Shown here one piece after another: positions 46,306 through 55,554 of a stretch of 64,000 nt of DNA (positions within the stretch are counted from its first letter, which is position 1; each line of letters starts with the position of its first letter). Position numbers and translations under genes: made by a program. The DNA comes from Gelidibacter mesophilus DSM 14095 (lineage in GTDB: Bacteria > Bacteroidota > Bacteroidia > Flavobacteriales > Flavobacteriaceae): positions 205,241 to 269,240 of the forward strand of contig NZ_AUHD01000008.1 in the NCBI RefSeq assembly GCF_000423005.1, in the 5' to 3' direction. Below the pieces are notes generated by a model. The model did no database searches. It saw nothing but the letters and a program-made list of their open reading frames with translations, and was not told the DNA's origin.

Positions 46306-46384
46306 TGTAGGAAAATATATTAAAAAGGAATATGTTTATTGGTTAGGAGAAATAGACGGAGCTAGTTACTTCTATCTAATTGTT
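46306..46384 (+). repeat. 79-base spacer repeat, copy 1
   Basis: The stretch TGTAGGAAAATATATT to CTAATTGTT matches 55453-55531 over its full 79 bases with about 81% identity and no gap. It ends just before the start of the HEPN-like gene. It contains a hairpin around AGCTAGTT. A 52-codon frame (46239-46397) covers it, but copy 2 has a stop in that frame, so it is probably noncoding. Confidence 0.75.
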
Positions 46385-46386
46385 GC

Positions 46387-47199
46387 ATGCAATCTGATAA
46401 AATGACAAATACATATAGAAAATACCTTGATCAATTTTTTGAAAAATTTCTTTATTACCGGCATATGAGCGGACGAACTAATAAAGTGTTTCAAAAAGAC
46501 ATAGAAGATTGCACTTCAGAGCAAGTTGACATACATTTCGCTTCAGCTCTAATTATCAGCGATTGGACTGATCCAACAGATAATGGTTGGGAAATAAATT
46601 TTCAACCAGGAGTTTATATAGAAACGACAAAAAGTAATTACGAATCGGAAATCAGAAAAATATTATCACGACAACTTTGCCTGCTTTATGCTCAATCTTT
46701 TGAGTCATTTGAAAGGTATTTGAAAGATTGTCTCTTTGACAAAATCGGTCGAGACGATACGATTAGAAAATACGTAATTAGCTTACTTCCAAAAACTCAA
46801 AAAGATTCAATAACAAGAGAAAGAATGCCAGGTGGGGACAATCTTTTTAAGGTGCTCAAAAAAGTAGGTGGAGAATCATTTAAAGATTTCTCATCAGAAA
46901 ACAATTTAAATATTAAATTCAAAGAATTGTGGACGATTTTGTCCAACGTAAGACACTCTGTAACTCATAGCGAATCCCTAATAAGCTTGAGGTTAGTGAA
47001 TAAATCCGATCATCATACTGAAATATTTAATTTTCTATTCAATTCAAATTCCATATCTGAAGACACCATTTCTATTGAACTAGATTATAAAAAATTTGAA
47101 AAGCTTATAAAACGATTCTCCGAATTTGCATATCAAGTATTTAAAGTACTTAGTATTGAAGAAGGGCTAGAATTAGAAAATAAAAGGAAGACGATATAA
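46387..47199 (+). CDS. HEPN-like protein, possible RNase
   Basis: The 270-residue protein is predicted mostly helical. Residues about 196-203 read SNVRHSVTHSES, an R-x4-H motif typical of HEPN-superfamily ribonucleases, near the expected second long helix. A helix with LLYAQSFESFERYLKDCLF (about 100-120) could form the other half of the HEPN bundle. It may be a toxin or RNase effector. The start may be ATG 46387 or ATG 46402 (MTNTYRKYL). No antitoxin is obvious; the small gene at 47294 is the only close neighbour. Assignment rests on one motif. Confidence 0.55.
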   Translation: MQSDKMTNTYRKYLDQFFEKFLYYRHMSGRTNKVFQKDIEDCTSEQVDIHFASALIISDWTDPTDNGWEINFQPGVYIETTKSNYESEIRKILSRQLCLLYAQSFESFERYLKDCLFDKIGRDDTIRKYVISLLPKTQKDSITRERMPGGDNLFKVLKKVGGESFKDFSSENNLNIKFKELWTILSNVRHSVTHSESLISLRLVNKSDHHTEIFNFLFNSNSISEDTISIELDYKKFEKLIKRFSEFAYQVFKVLSIEEGLELENKRKTI

Positions 47200-47293
47200 A
47201 ACAAAACCTATTAGTAATTGTTCAGCGGAACGTTCTTGTTTATCGTCATACAGTTGTGCTTTATTTAAATAAAATCTCTAAAACTATAATAAT

Positions 47294-47620
47294 ATGTACT
47301 TAAAAAATGATAATATCATTGTTGGATTACTCAAGAATTTAATTAAGAAAAACACCTTCTATCATTCGGAAGGATTTAAAGTCTTTGACGATTATTTTTT
47401 TGAGTTTGAATTAGATGTTTCTGGATTTGACGAAGAACTAATAACTAAAGGACTTGAAGAACTGTGTTCTAAACCTATATGGTATAAAATAAAACAGGCA
47501 GAAGTTCTTTCTTCAGAGATAAATAATCCAAGCTATAATTTAGCTGATGAAAAGGTGAAGTTTCATATTTTAAAACAAAATTTAATAAAATTTAGAGATT
47601 TAACTTTAAAAGAAAAATGA
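47294..47620 (+). CDS. Small protein of unknown function
   Basis: The 108-residue product has no recognised domain. It is hydrophilic, Lys/Glu-rich and helical at the C-terminus, with FEFELDVSGFDEELITKGLE near the middle. ATG at 47294 follows an A/T-rich leader. The next frame begins in a TGA/ATG overlap (47617). It stands between the HEPN-like gene and the methyltransferase operon. Confidence 0.5.
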   Translation: MYLKNDNIIVGLLKNLIKKNTFYHSEGFKVFDDYFFEFELDVSGFDEELITKGLEELCSKPIWYKIKQAEVLSSEINNPSYNLADEKVKFHILKQNLIKFRDLTLKEK

Positions 47621-47757
47621 TACTTAAAAAACTAAAGTCGCAACACCATTATTTTGACAATTCAAATCTTTATCCCAATATTCGACCGTTCTTAAGTACA
47701 AAAACATACCATCTATCTTTAACAACCAGTTATTACCACAATCAGCAAGAGCAATAG
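47617..47757 (+). CDS. Possible 46-residue protein overlapping the previous stop
   Basis: ATGA overlaps the stop of the preceding gene (ATG 47617-47619, TGA 47618-47620), an arrangement typical of translational coupling. The product starts MILKKLKSQHHYFDN and is His/Tyr/Asn-rich. It could be real or chance, since no homologue is known to me. It ends 50 bases before the methyltransferase ATG. Confidence 0.3.
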   Translation: MILKKLKSQHHYFDNSNLYPNIRPFLSTKTYHLSLTTSYYHNQQEQ

Positions 47758-47807
47758 ATATAAATTACTATTTTTATAAGTTGATTATAGAAATTAGAAA
47801 GTTATAA

Positions 47808-50519
47808 ATGAACGCCTCACAAATAGAGAAAAACGTAACCGCCTTAGTTGAAAATTTTAATAAAGAAGAATTTGTATTCGATTTATTACAAGCCTATGGT
47901 ATTTCAAAAACTTCCGTCACCCGATTAAAGAAAGGCGATTTTAATCTTTCTAAAGTAGAGGGCGAAGTGCTTTATAAAAGTAAAATGCTTTTTAAGGAAG
48001 TTACATCTGGATCCTTATTACATACCATTGATGAACTAACAAAGACGCCAGAATCTCTAAAACACAACCCACGTTTTGTAATTGTAACGGATTATAAAAC
48101 CTTATTAGCAAAAGATATTAGAACAGGTTTATCCTTAGATACTCCTATTCTCGAAATCCATAAACATTACGGATTCTTTTTGCCTTGGGCAGGCCAAGAA
48201 AAATACGCTCAAACTAATGAGAATTATGCTGATAGAAAAGCCTCCTATCAAATGGCGAAACTCTACGATATTCTGGTTACTGAAAACCCGAATATCTATG
48301 ATGATGGAGGCCATAATCTAAACATCTTTCTATCGCGATTACTATTTTGCTTTTTCGCAGAAGACACCGATATTTTACCTATTGAAGGCATGTTCACGGA
48401 CACTTTGGGCCAGCACACTAAGAAAGACGGATCTGACGTGAACGTGTTTTTGGACAGGCTTTTTAAAGTATTAAATGCGGAAGACAATACCAAGGAGGTA
48501 TCACACTTTACAGAGTTTCCTTATGTCAATGGTGGCTTGTTTAGAGATACAATTGTCTCTCCAAAATTCACTAAAGAAGCGCGTAAAATTACCTTAGAAT
48601 GTGGCGATCTGGATTGGAGCGAAATCAATCCGGACATTTTTGGTTCCATGATACAAGCCGTTGTAAATCCTGCCTATCGGAGTGGTTTAGGGATGCATTA
48701 TACGTCTGTGCCAAATATTATGAAGGTGATAGAGCCTTTGTTTTTAAATGAGCTATATAAGGAGTTTGAAAAATCTAAAGACAAACCAAAAAAACTACGC
48801 AAACTCATTTACCGTATTTCAAAACTTAAGATATTCGATCCCGCCTGTGGGAGTGGTAACTTTTTAATTATTGCCTACAAGGAATTACGCAAGCTGGAAA
48901 TCCAGATTTTACAAGAACTACATAGTTTAGAAACACAGCATTCTATTGTATTTACAGAAGTAAAACTCTCCCAGTTTTATGGGATTGAGTTAGACGATTT
49001 CGCGCATGAAATGGCCATTCTCTCTTTATGGTTGGCAGAACACCAAATGAACAAAGTGTTTGTAGATGAGTTGCAAGGGTTCGGGCAAGCTAAACCTATT
49101 TTACCTTTAAAGGAAGCTGGCAATATTACCCAAGGCAATGCCACGCGGTTGGATTGGGAAACCATTTGCCCAAAAACACATTCAGACAAGGGGCTTGCGG
49201 AAGTATATATTTTGGGGAATCCTCCTTATTTAGGGCAAAGAAATCAGAAAAAAGAACATAAAGAAGATATGGATTTTGCCTTTTATGGTCTTAAAAATTA
49301 CAAGAATCTTGATTATATATCTATATGGTTCTTAAATGCATCAAGATATACTGATTCTAGTCTAATTAAATTTGCTTTTGTTTCAACAAATTCTATATGT
49401 CAAGGTACTCAAATAGAAATGCTTTGGCCAAAGATATTTTCATACGAATTAGAAATATTTTTCGCATTTAAGGATATTAAATGGACTAACAACGCCAAAG
49501 GTAATGCTGGTGTTACGGTATCTATTATTGGTCTATCAAAACCAAATAACAGTAAAAAAATATTGTACTTTAATGATACAAAAGTATTCGGAGATAATAT
49601 TAACCCATATTTAATAATAGGTAATTCCATACTCATTTCAAAGAGAGGAACAGTTCTGTCAAAAATACCTAAAATGGAAGGTGGGAATCAACCTAGAGAA
49701 GGTGGCCATTTTATCTTATCAAATGGCGAAAAAGAAATATTTATCAAAGATAATCCCAACACAATTAAATATATAAGGAAATTAACAGGCTCAAATGAAT
49801 TTTTAAATAATATTGAACGATGGTGTATATGGATAAGAGAAGATGAAGTTCAAGAAGCTGAAAAGATTGATGTTTTAAAAAATAAAATAAATTTAGTTCG
49901 CGAATTACGTATTAACGGAAACACTTTAGAAAGAAATTTTGTTAATTATCCGTATAGGTTTATTCAAAATAAAGAAGCAAAGAATGGTCAGATAATAATT
50001 CCAGTTGTTTCATCGGAGGCACGAGATTATATTCCCATTGATTTTATAGATAAGGATGTTATAATTCTAAATTCAGCAAACGTAATCTATGATTCTGAAA
50101 CATTTGTATTTGGTGTTTTATGTTCAAAGATTCATAACATATGGGTTAAAGCAGTTGCCGGGAAATTAGAAAATCGAATACGTTACACAACTGGTGTTTG
50201 TTATAACTCTTTTCCCTTTCCAGAAATTACTTCCAAACAAAAAGAACAAATCAACCTCCACGTTTTTGAAGTTTTGGAAGAACGTGAAAAACACTCCAGT
50301 AAAACCTTGGCACAATTGTATGATCCAGACAAAATGCCTAAAGGATTAAAAGAGGCGCACCATCAATTGGATTTGGCTATTGAGCGGTGTTATCGTTTAA
50401 AACCTTTTACCAGTGATACCGAACGATTGGAGTATTTGTTTAAGGAGTATGAAAAGATGGTGAATAAGAATACGTTGTTGGAAAAGGATAAAAAGAAATC
50501 TAAAGTAAAGAAAGCGTAA
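47808..50519 (+). CDS. MmeI-like N6-adenine DNA methyltransferase (type IIL-like)
   Basis: The 903-residue protein has the order of MmeI-family enzymes: an N-terminal domain (1-150; GISKTSVTRLKKGDFNLSKV, then GEVLYKSKMLFKEV), a helical connector, a gamma-class methyltransferase with SAM motif FDPACGSGNFLI (about 343) and catalytic NPPYLGQR (about 471), and a target-recognition region (about 560-810) before a helical C-terminus. I do not see a clear PD-D/ExK set in the N-terminal domain, so cleavage is probably done by partners. It is the first gene of a four-gene operon; the next ATG overlaps its stop by one base (TAATG). Confidence 0.82.
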   Translation: MNASQIEKNVTALVENFNKEEFVFDLLQAYGISKTSVTRLKKGDFNLSKVEGEVLYKSKMLFKEVTSGSLLHTIDELTKTPESLKHNPRFVIVTDYKTLLAKDIRTGLSLDTPILEIHKHYGFFLPWAGQEKYAQTNENYADRKASYQMAKLYDILVTENPNIYDDGGHNLNIFLSRLLFCFFAEDTDILPIEGMFTDTLGQHTKKDGSDVNVFLDRLFKVLNAEDNTKEVSHFTEFPYVNGGLFRDTIVSPKFTKEARKITLECGDLDWSEINPDIFGSMIQAVVNPAYRSGLGMHYTSVPNIMKVIEPLFLNELYKEFEKSKDKPKKLRKLIYRISKLKIFDPACGSGNFLIIAYKELRKLEIQILQELHSLETQHSIVFTEVKLSQFYGIELDDFAHEMAILSLWLAEHQMNKVFVDELQGFGQAKPILPLKEAGNITQGNATRLDWETICPKTHSDKGLAEVYILGNPPYLGQRNQKKEHKEDMDFAFYGLKNYKNLDYISIWFLNASRYTDSSLIKFAFVSTNSICQGTQIEMLWPKIFSYELEIFFAFKDIKWTNNAKGNAGVTVSIIGLSKPNNSKKILYFNDTKVFGDNINPYLIIGNSILISKRGTVLSKIPKMEGGNQPREGGHFILSNGEKEIFIKDNPNTIKYIRKLTGSNEFLNNIERWCIWIREDEVQEAEKIDVLKNKINLVRELRINGNTLERNFVNYPYRFIQNKEAKNGQIIIPVVSSEARDYIPIDFIDKDVIILNSANVIYDSETFVFGVLCSKIHNIWVKAVAGKLENRIRYTTGVCYNSFPFPEITSKQKEQINLHVFEVLEEREKHSSKTLAQLYDPDKMPKGLKEAHHQLDLAIERCYRLKPFTSDTERLEYLFKEYEKMVNKNTLLEKDKKKSKVKKA

Positions 50520-52147
50520 TGGAAAAAATTCTAGACAGCTTATTAAGTTTATCTACGGAGAATGAAATTGTAGAGTTCAAGGAGGCTAAAAATCAATATA
50601 GCAAAGATAAATTAGGCCAATATTTTTCAGCCTTGAGTAATGAGGCTAATTTGGCAGATAAGGGTAAAGCATGGTTAGTTTTTGGTGTGAAAGACAATAA
50701 AACAGTGGTAGGTACCGACATTACCGATAAACAACTTAATGAATTTAAAACGGAAATTGTACAACATACGTCTCCTAGATCTTCTTTTATAAACGTTCAT
50801 AAAGTAGAGAAAGATGGCAAAACTATTTTAATGTTAGAAATTCCACCTGCACCCCAAGGACAGCCACTATCATGGAAAGGTCATTGTTACGGCAGAGATG
50901 GTGAAAGTTTAGGCGCATTATTATCTGATGAATATGATAGAATTAAAGCTCAAAACATATCTAAAGATTGGAGTGCTGAAACAATTGAATCAGCTTCTAT
51001 TTCAGACTTATCAGAAGAGGCTATTGCTCAGGCAAGAATACAATACAAATCAAAAAAGCCAAGCTTAGTTAATGAAATAGATGAATGGACAAACGACGTA
51101 TTTTTAAATAAAGCTAAAATTACGATTCAAGGTAAAATTACAAATACTGCCATTCTTTTATTAGGAAAACCAGAATCTGAACATTTCATCAATCCTGCAA
51201 CATCGCAAATAACATGGATATTAAAGGATGGCGATAATCTAGAAAAGGACTACGAGCATTTTACATGTCCGTTATTGTTAAATGTAGATAAGATTTATAA
51301 TAAGATTCGGAATTTAAAGTACCGTTATATAAAGGATGGTACTTTGTTTCCGGAAGAAGTAGATCAATACGATCCCTATATAATTCGAGAGGCTTTAAAT
51401 AACTGTATTGCACATCAAGATTATACTTTGGGTAGTAAAATAGTGGTTGTAGAAAATGAGAACGCATCTTTGACATTTGCGAATGCTGGAAGTTTTATTC
51501 CCCAAAGTGTAGAAAAAGTTATTAAAGCAGACGCACCAGAACCTCATTATAGAAATAAGTTTTTGACTGATGCCATGGTCAACTTAAATATGATAGACAC
51601 TATAGGAAGTGGCATTAAGCGTATGTTTACGATTCAGCGTAACAAGTATTTTCCATTACCAGACTATAATTTAGCTCAAAACAAAGTGCAAGTGAAGATT
51701 ATAGGAAAGGTATTAGATCCAAATTATGCTCGAAAATTGGCGCAAATACCCGATTTGTCTTTAGAAGAGATTATCCTTTTAGATAAAGTAGTAAAGAATA
51801 ATGAACTTACAGATATAGAAATAAAAACGCTCAAAGCAAAGAAGTTAATAGAAGGAAGAAAACCTAATTTTCATATCTCCTCTAAAGTGGCGTCTGCTAC
51901 AAATCAAAAGGAAGACTACATAAATCTAAAAGGTTTGGATAATGATTATATTCAAAAAATTATAACAGACTATCTCGAGAGATTTGGGAGCGCAATGCGA
52001 AGTGATTTAGAGAATGTCTTAATGAATAAGTTGTCTGAAGGATTAGACGATTCACAAAAAATAAATAAAATTAAAAACAACTTACAATCCCTTAGAAATA
52101 AAGGAATAATCGAGGTTAAAGGAAAAATATGGAAAATGTCTAAATAA
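50519..52147 (+). CDS. AlbA_2/Schlafen-type ATP-binding protein with winged helix
   Basis: The 542-residue protein starts with an AlbA_2 (Schlafen AAA_4-like) domain (about 8-130; ENEIVEFKEAK, then KAWLVFGVKDNKTVVGTD). It has a GHKL-like ATP-binding region (about 285-370; IREALNNCIAHQDYTLG, then MIDTIGSGIKRMF) and a C-terminal winged-helix segment (about 480-542; MRSDLENVLMNKLSEG, then LRNKGIIEVKGKIWKM). Such proteins occur often as regulators or accessory proteins in defence loci. Its last codons contain an inverted copy of the repeat that forms the operator-like array directly downstream, so autoregulation is a reasonable inference. Confidence 0.82.
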   Translation: MEKILDSLLSLSTENEIVEFKEAKNQYSKDKLGQYFSALSNEANLADKGKAWLVFGVKDNKTVVGTDITDKQLNEFKTEIVQHTSPRSSFINVHKVEKDGKTILMLEIPPAPQGQPLSWKGHCYGRDGESLGALLSDEYDRIKAQNISKDWSAETIESASISDLSEEAIAQARIQYKSKKPSLVNEIDEWTNDVFLNKAKITIQGKITNTAILLLGKPESEHFINPATSQITWILKDGDNLEKDYEHFTCPLLLNVDKIYNKIRNLKYRYIKDGTLFPEEVDQYDPYIIREALNNCIAHQDYTLGSKIVVVENENASLTFANAGSFIPQSVEKVIKADAPEPHYRNKFLTDAMVNLNMIDTIGSGIKRMFTIQRNKYFPLPDYNLAQNKVQVKIIGKVLDPNYARKLAQIPDLSLEEIILLDKVVKNNELTDIEIKTLKAKKLIEGRKPNFHISSKVASATNQKEDYINLKGLDNDYIQKIITDYLERFGSAMRSDLENVLMNKLSEGLDDSQKINKIKNNLQSLRNKGIIEVKGKIWKMSK

Positions 52148-52270
52148 AATAACTAGACATTTTTTAGACATTTATTTAGACATTTCTAGACATTTAAATC
52201 CGTCAATCCCTGTTATAGCAAGCGATTAACGAAATTAACTTTAGACATTTTAGTTAAACTTTAGACATTT
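52134..52270. promoter_or_regulatory. TAGACATTT repeat array, candidate operator
   Basis: Six direct copies of TAGACATTT begin at 52154, 52165, 52177, 52187, 52242 and 52262. The first four are spaced 11, 12 and 10 bases, so they lie on the same DNA face, and the last touches the helicase ATG at 52271. An inverted copy (AAATGTCTAAA, 52134-52144) overlaps the last codons and stop of the ATPase gene. It looks like a cooperative binding array controlling helicase and nuclease expression. Confidence 0.75.
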
Positions 52271-54220
52271 ATGCCAGATATAGTACACGTTACTTACCAA
52301 CAAACAGGAAAAAGTAAAAGCACCAATGCTTATGGAATGCGCGAAATGCAACAAAAAGCGTTTGAAGCACGCTCGGCACAATACATACTTATAAAAGCAC
52401 CACCAGCTTCTGGTAAATCCCGTGCCTTAATGTTTATTGGGTTGGATAAACTCATAAATCAAGATATTAAAAAAGTCATCGTAGCCGTTCCTGAGCGTTC
52501 TATTGGGAGTTCATTTGCCAAAACAGACTTAATGAAGTATGGTTTTTTTGCAAACTGGGAACCTAATCCGAGATATAATTTATGTACACCTGGCGTAGAG
52601 AAAAGTAAAGTAAGCGCATTTATAAACTTTTTAGAAAGTGATGAAAAAATATTAATCTGTACACACGCCACCTTGCGTTTTGCTTTTGATGCCATTGAAG
52701 AAAAACAGTTAGACGATTGTTTGTTGGCCATAGATGAGTTTCATCACGTGTCGGTCGATGGCGATAATAGATTAGGAATGGTTTTAAGCGGTATCATGGA
52801 GAAATCTACGGCACATGTTGTGGCCATGACAGGATCGTTCTTTAGAGGGGATAGCGTGCCTATTTTATTACCTGAGGATGAAGCCAAATTCACAAAAGTG
52901 AAATACGATTATTACCAACAATTAAATGGCTATAATTATTTAAAGTCACTAGGTATCGGCTATCATTTTTACCAAGGAAAATATACGTCCGCTATTCATG
53001 AGGTTTTAGACGAAAATAAGAAAACCATTATTCATATTCCAAGTGTTAATTCTGGGGAATCCGAAAAGGATAAATATGAAGAAGTCAACAGAATTGTTGA
53101 TGGCATTGGCGAATTGGATTATCAAGATCCAGATACTGGTGTTTTATATGTTAAAAGTAAAACGACAGGAAAAGTTTTAAAAATTGCCGATTTAGTTCAC
53201 GACAATCAAAAGGACAGAGATAAAATACAAGACTACCTGCGCAACATCTCAAGTGTAGATGATATAGATATTATTATAGCCTTGGGGATGGCCAAAGAAG
53301 GCTTTGACTGGCCGTATTGCGAACATGCATTAACGGTGGGTTATAGGGGCTCTTTGACAGAGATTATTCAGATTATTGGAAGGGCGACACGAGATAGCGA
53401 AAACAAATCACACTCACAGTTTACCAACTTAATTGCGCAACCTGATGCTGAAGATGACTTGGTTAAACTGTCGGTAAATAATATGCTAAAGGCCATTACT
53501 GCATCGTTGTTAATGGAGCAAGTATTAGCGCCCAATTTTAAGTTTAAGCCTAAATATCCAGAGGAGGATGAAGATCAAGATGGCGTTGAAGAGGAGGACG
53601 AAGATTATATCAAAATTAGAGGTTTTAAATTACCAACCTCTCAGCGTGCAAAAGATATTATAGAAAGTGATATCAACGATTTGAAAGCGCGTATCATGCA
53701 AGATGACCAAATGATTAAAGCCATGCCTGGCAATGTCGATCCCGAAGTCATCAATAAAGTATTGATACCTAAAATCATTAAGGAAACCTACCCAGACTTA
53801 TCAGATGAAGAAGTAGAGGCAGTACGTCAATATGTGGTCGTAGATTCAGTGATCAAAAACAGTACGATTGAAGACGTTGGCGATAAACGATTTATCCGTA
53901 TGGCAGATAGTTTTGTCAATATTGACGATATTAATATCGATTTGATTGATGCTATAAATCCGTTTCAAAAAGCCTTTGAAATTTTATCTAAATCGGTAAC
54001 TGCATCGGTGTTTAAAGCCATTCAAGAAACCATTGATGCTACAAGAATAACCATGACCGAAGAAGAAGCCATTATTTTATGGCCTAAAATAAAGAACTGG
54101 ATTGCAAAGACAGACGAACAACCAAGCATTCAATCTTTTGATCCACAAGAAAGACGATTAGCTGAAGCGATTATATTTCTAAAAGAACAAAAGCGAAAAG
54201 CTACAGCAAGCAATGAGTAA
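52271..54220 (+). CDS. DEAD/DEAH-box (SF2) helicase of the restriction-like operon
   Basis: The 649-residue protein has the SF2 motifs: Walker A APPASGKSRALMF (about 44), DEFHH as motif II (about 155), VVAMTGSFF as motif III, and QIIGRATRDSEN as motif VI (about 365). An acidic insertion (EEDEDQDGVEEEDEDY) follows the helicase core, then a helical C-terminal region of about 200 residues. It should be a translocase or helicase working with the neighbouring methyltransferase and nuclease. The nuclease gene overlaps its end by 8 bases. The ATG lies immediately at the last TAGACATTT repeat. Confidence 0.88.
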   Translation: MPDIVHVTYQQTGKSKSTNAYGMREMQQKAFEARSAQYILIKAPPASGKSRALMFIGLDKLINQDIKKVIVAVPERSIGSSFAKTDLMKYGFFANWEPNPRYNLCTPGVEKSKVSAFINFLESDEKILICTHATLRFAFDAIEEKQLDDCLLAIDEFHHVSVDGDNRLGMVLSGIMEKSTAHVVAMTGSFFRGDSVPILLPEDEAKFTKVKYDYYQQLNGYNYLKSLGIGYHFYQGKYTSAIHEVLDENKKTIIHIPSVNSGESEKDKYEEVNRIVDGIGELDYQDPDTGVLYVKSKTTGKVLKIADLVHDNQKDRDKIQDYLRNISSVDDIDIIIALGMAKEGFDWPYCEHALTVGYRGSLTEIIQIIGRATRDSENKSHSQFTNLIAQPDAEDDLVKLSVNNMLKAITASLLMEQVLAPNFKFKPKYPEEDEDQDGVEEEDEDYIKIRGFKLPTSQRAKDIIESDINDLKARIMQDDQMIKAMPGNVDPEVINKVLIPKIIKETYPDLSDEEVEAVRQYVVVDSVIKNSTIEDVGDKRFIRMADSFVNIDDINIDLIDAINPFQKAFEILSKSVTASVFKAIQETIDATRITMTEEEAIILWPKIKNWIAKTDEQPSIQSFDPQERRLAEAIIFLKEQKRKATASNE

Positions 54221-55427
54221 AAAAATAACATTAGAAGATATATTTAATGACGATGAGTTAGGAATTTTAGATTCAAAATCCACAACCTCTAACGTTAAAA
54301 CAGAAGATGAACGCCTCATTGAATCGTTTCAAGAAATTAATGTTTTTTTTGAAAAAAATAACAGAGAGCCAGAAGCCACAAACGTCACCGAATTTAAGCT
54401 TTTGTCACGGTTAAAAGCGTTACGGCAAGATGCTAAAAAAATTGAAATTTTGAAATCTTATGACACTCATAACCTGTTAAATACCAAAGTAGAAGTGACA
54501 TCTGTAATGGATATTTTAAACGATGATGATTTAGGCATATTGGATACCGATGAGACTTTATCCATTTTTAAATTGACGAACGTACCGAGTTCTTCAGAAA
54601 GAGCAGAATCTGATTTTGTAGCCCAACGTAAAGCCATGAAAGACAAAGATTTTGAAGCATATGAAATTATGTTTAAGAAGGTCCACAAAGAACTGCGGGA
54701 AGGAAGTAGAAAGCTATTTTCTTTTGAAAATGCCGATAAGAATTTGAAAGCAGGTTCTTATTACATTCTAAATGGTATGTTATTATTTTTAGAAGATGTA
54801 AAGTTTGAAACTGATAATGTCTCTCTACCCTCAGGCAATAGGCTCCGTAAAGATGGCCGTACACGTATCATTTTCGAGAATGGCACTATGAGTAATATGT
54901 TATACCGTTCCTTGGAAAAGGCACTTTTACACCAAGAGAATGATGGTAGAATTGTTTCACATACAGAGACAGAAATTGAGCAAGAATTATTTGATAATGT
55001 CAATGCATTAAAAGAAGAAGATCAAGAAACAGGATGGATTTACATATTAAAATCCAAATCGACGCATAAAGAATTAGCGTCTATAAAAAATTTGTATAAA
55101 ATAGGCTATTCCACAGTTCCTGTTGCTGAACGCATAAAAAATGCCTCCAAAGAATCTACCTATTTAATGGCCGATGTTCACATTGAAGCATCTTATAAAA
55201 CGTATAACATGAATGCTCAAAAATTTGAGAGCCTCATCCATCGGTTTTTTGCAGAGGCATGTTTAAATATAGACATCCATGACGACATAGGAAGACGAAT
55301 GACGCCACGAGAATGGTTTGTGGTGCCTTTGTCTATTATTGATAAAGTAATCCATCTTATCATCTCTGAGGAGATTGTTGATTATAGTTATGATAGTGTT
55401 CATGAGACTTTGATGAAAAAGTTATGA
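54213..55427 (+). CDS. GIY-YIG (T5orf172/Mug113-type) nuclease
   Basis: The 404-residue protein has a GIY-YIG-type domain in its C-terminal third: GWIYILKSKSTHKELA (about 274), LYKIGYSTVPVAERIKNAS (about 295) with a catalytic-type Arg, and a Glu-containing FESLIHRFFAEA (about 335). The N-terminal part carries a duplicated motif, LEDIFNDDELGILD (7-20) and VMDILNDDDLGILD (about 98-111), possibly a docking element. It overlaps the helicase gene by 8 bases, so their translation is coupled. It is likely the cutting partner of the operon. Another GIY-YIG-like protein lies at 39671 in the same element. Confidence 0.82.
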   Translation: MSKKITLEDIFNDDELGILDSKSTTSNVKTEDERLIESFQEINVFFEKNNREPEATNVTEFKLLSRLKALRQDAKKIEILKSYDTHNLLNTKVEVTSVMDILNDDDLGILDTDETLSIFKLTNVPSSSERAESDFVAQRKAMKDKDFEAYEIMFKKVHKELREGSRKLFSFENADKNLKAGSYYILNGMLLFLEDVKFETDNVSLPSGNRLRKDGRTRIIFENGTMSNMLYRSLEKALLHQENDGRIVSHTETEIEQELFDNVNALKEEDQETGWIYILKSKSTHKELASIKNLYKIGYSTVPVAERIKNASKESTYLMADVHIEASYKTYNMNAQKFESLIHRFFAEACLNIDIHDDIGRRMTPREWFVVPLSIIDKVIHLIISEEIVDYSYDSVHETLMKKL

Positions 55428-55452
55428 TTAAGCTGTTTTATAAAACATCATT

Positions 55453-55531
55453 TGTAGGAAAATATATTGAAAAGGAATATGTTTGAACTATAAAAGAAAT
55501 AGACACAGCTAGTTGCGTCTATTAAATTGTT
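55453..55531 (+). repeat. 79-base spacer repeat, copy 2
   Basis: Same length and order as 46306-46384. The hairpin here is AATAGACACA/TTGCGTCTATT around GCTAG; several stem bases differ from copy 1. It lies upstream of the Septu-like pair. Confidence 0.75.
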
Positions 55532-55554
55532 AGCCACAAGATGAAATAAACCTT

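Noticed and set aside
46239..46397. 52-codon gene covering the 79-base repeat
   Set aside because: The second copy of the repeat has a stop in the same frame and no matching gene, so the region is better explained as a noncoding spacer.
52134..52270. CRISPR array
   Set aside because: The 9-bp repeats with 1-3-base gaps, or longer irregular ones, do not fit CRISPR repeat and spacer sizes, and no cas gene is present.
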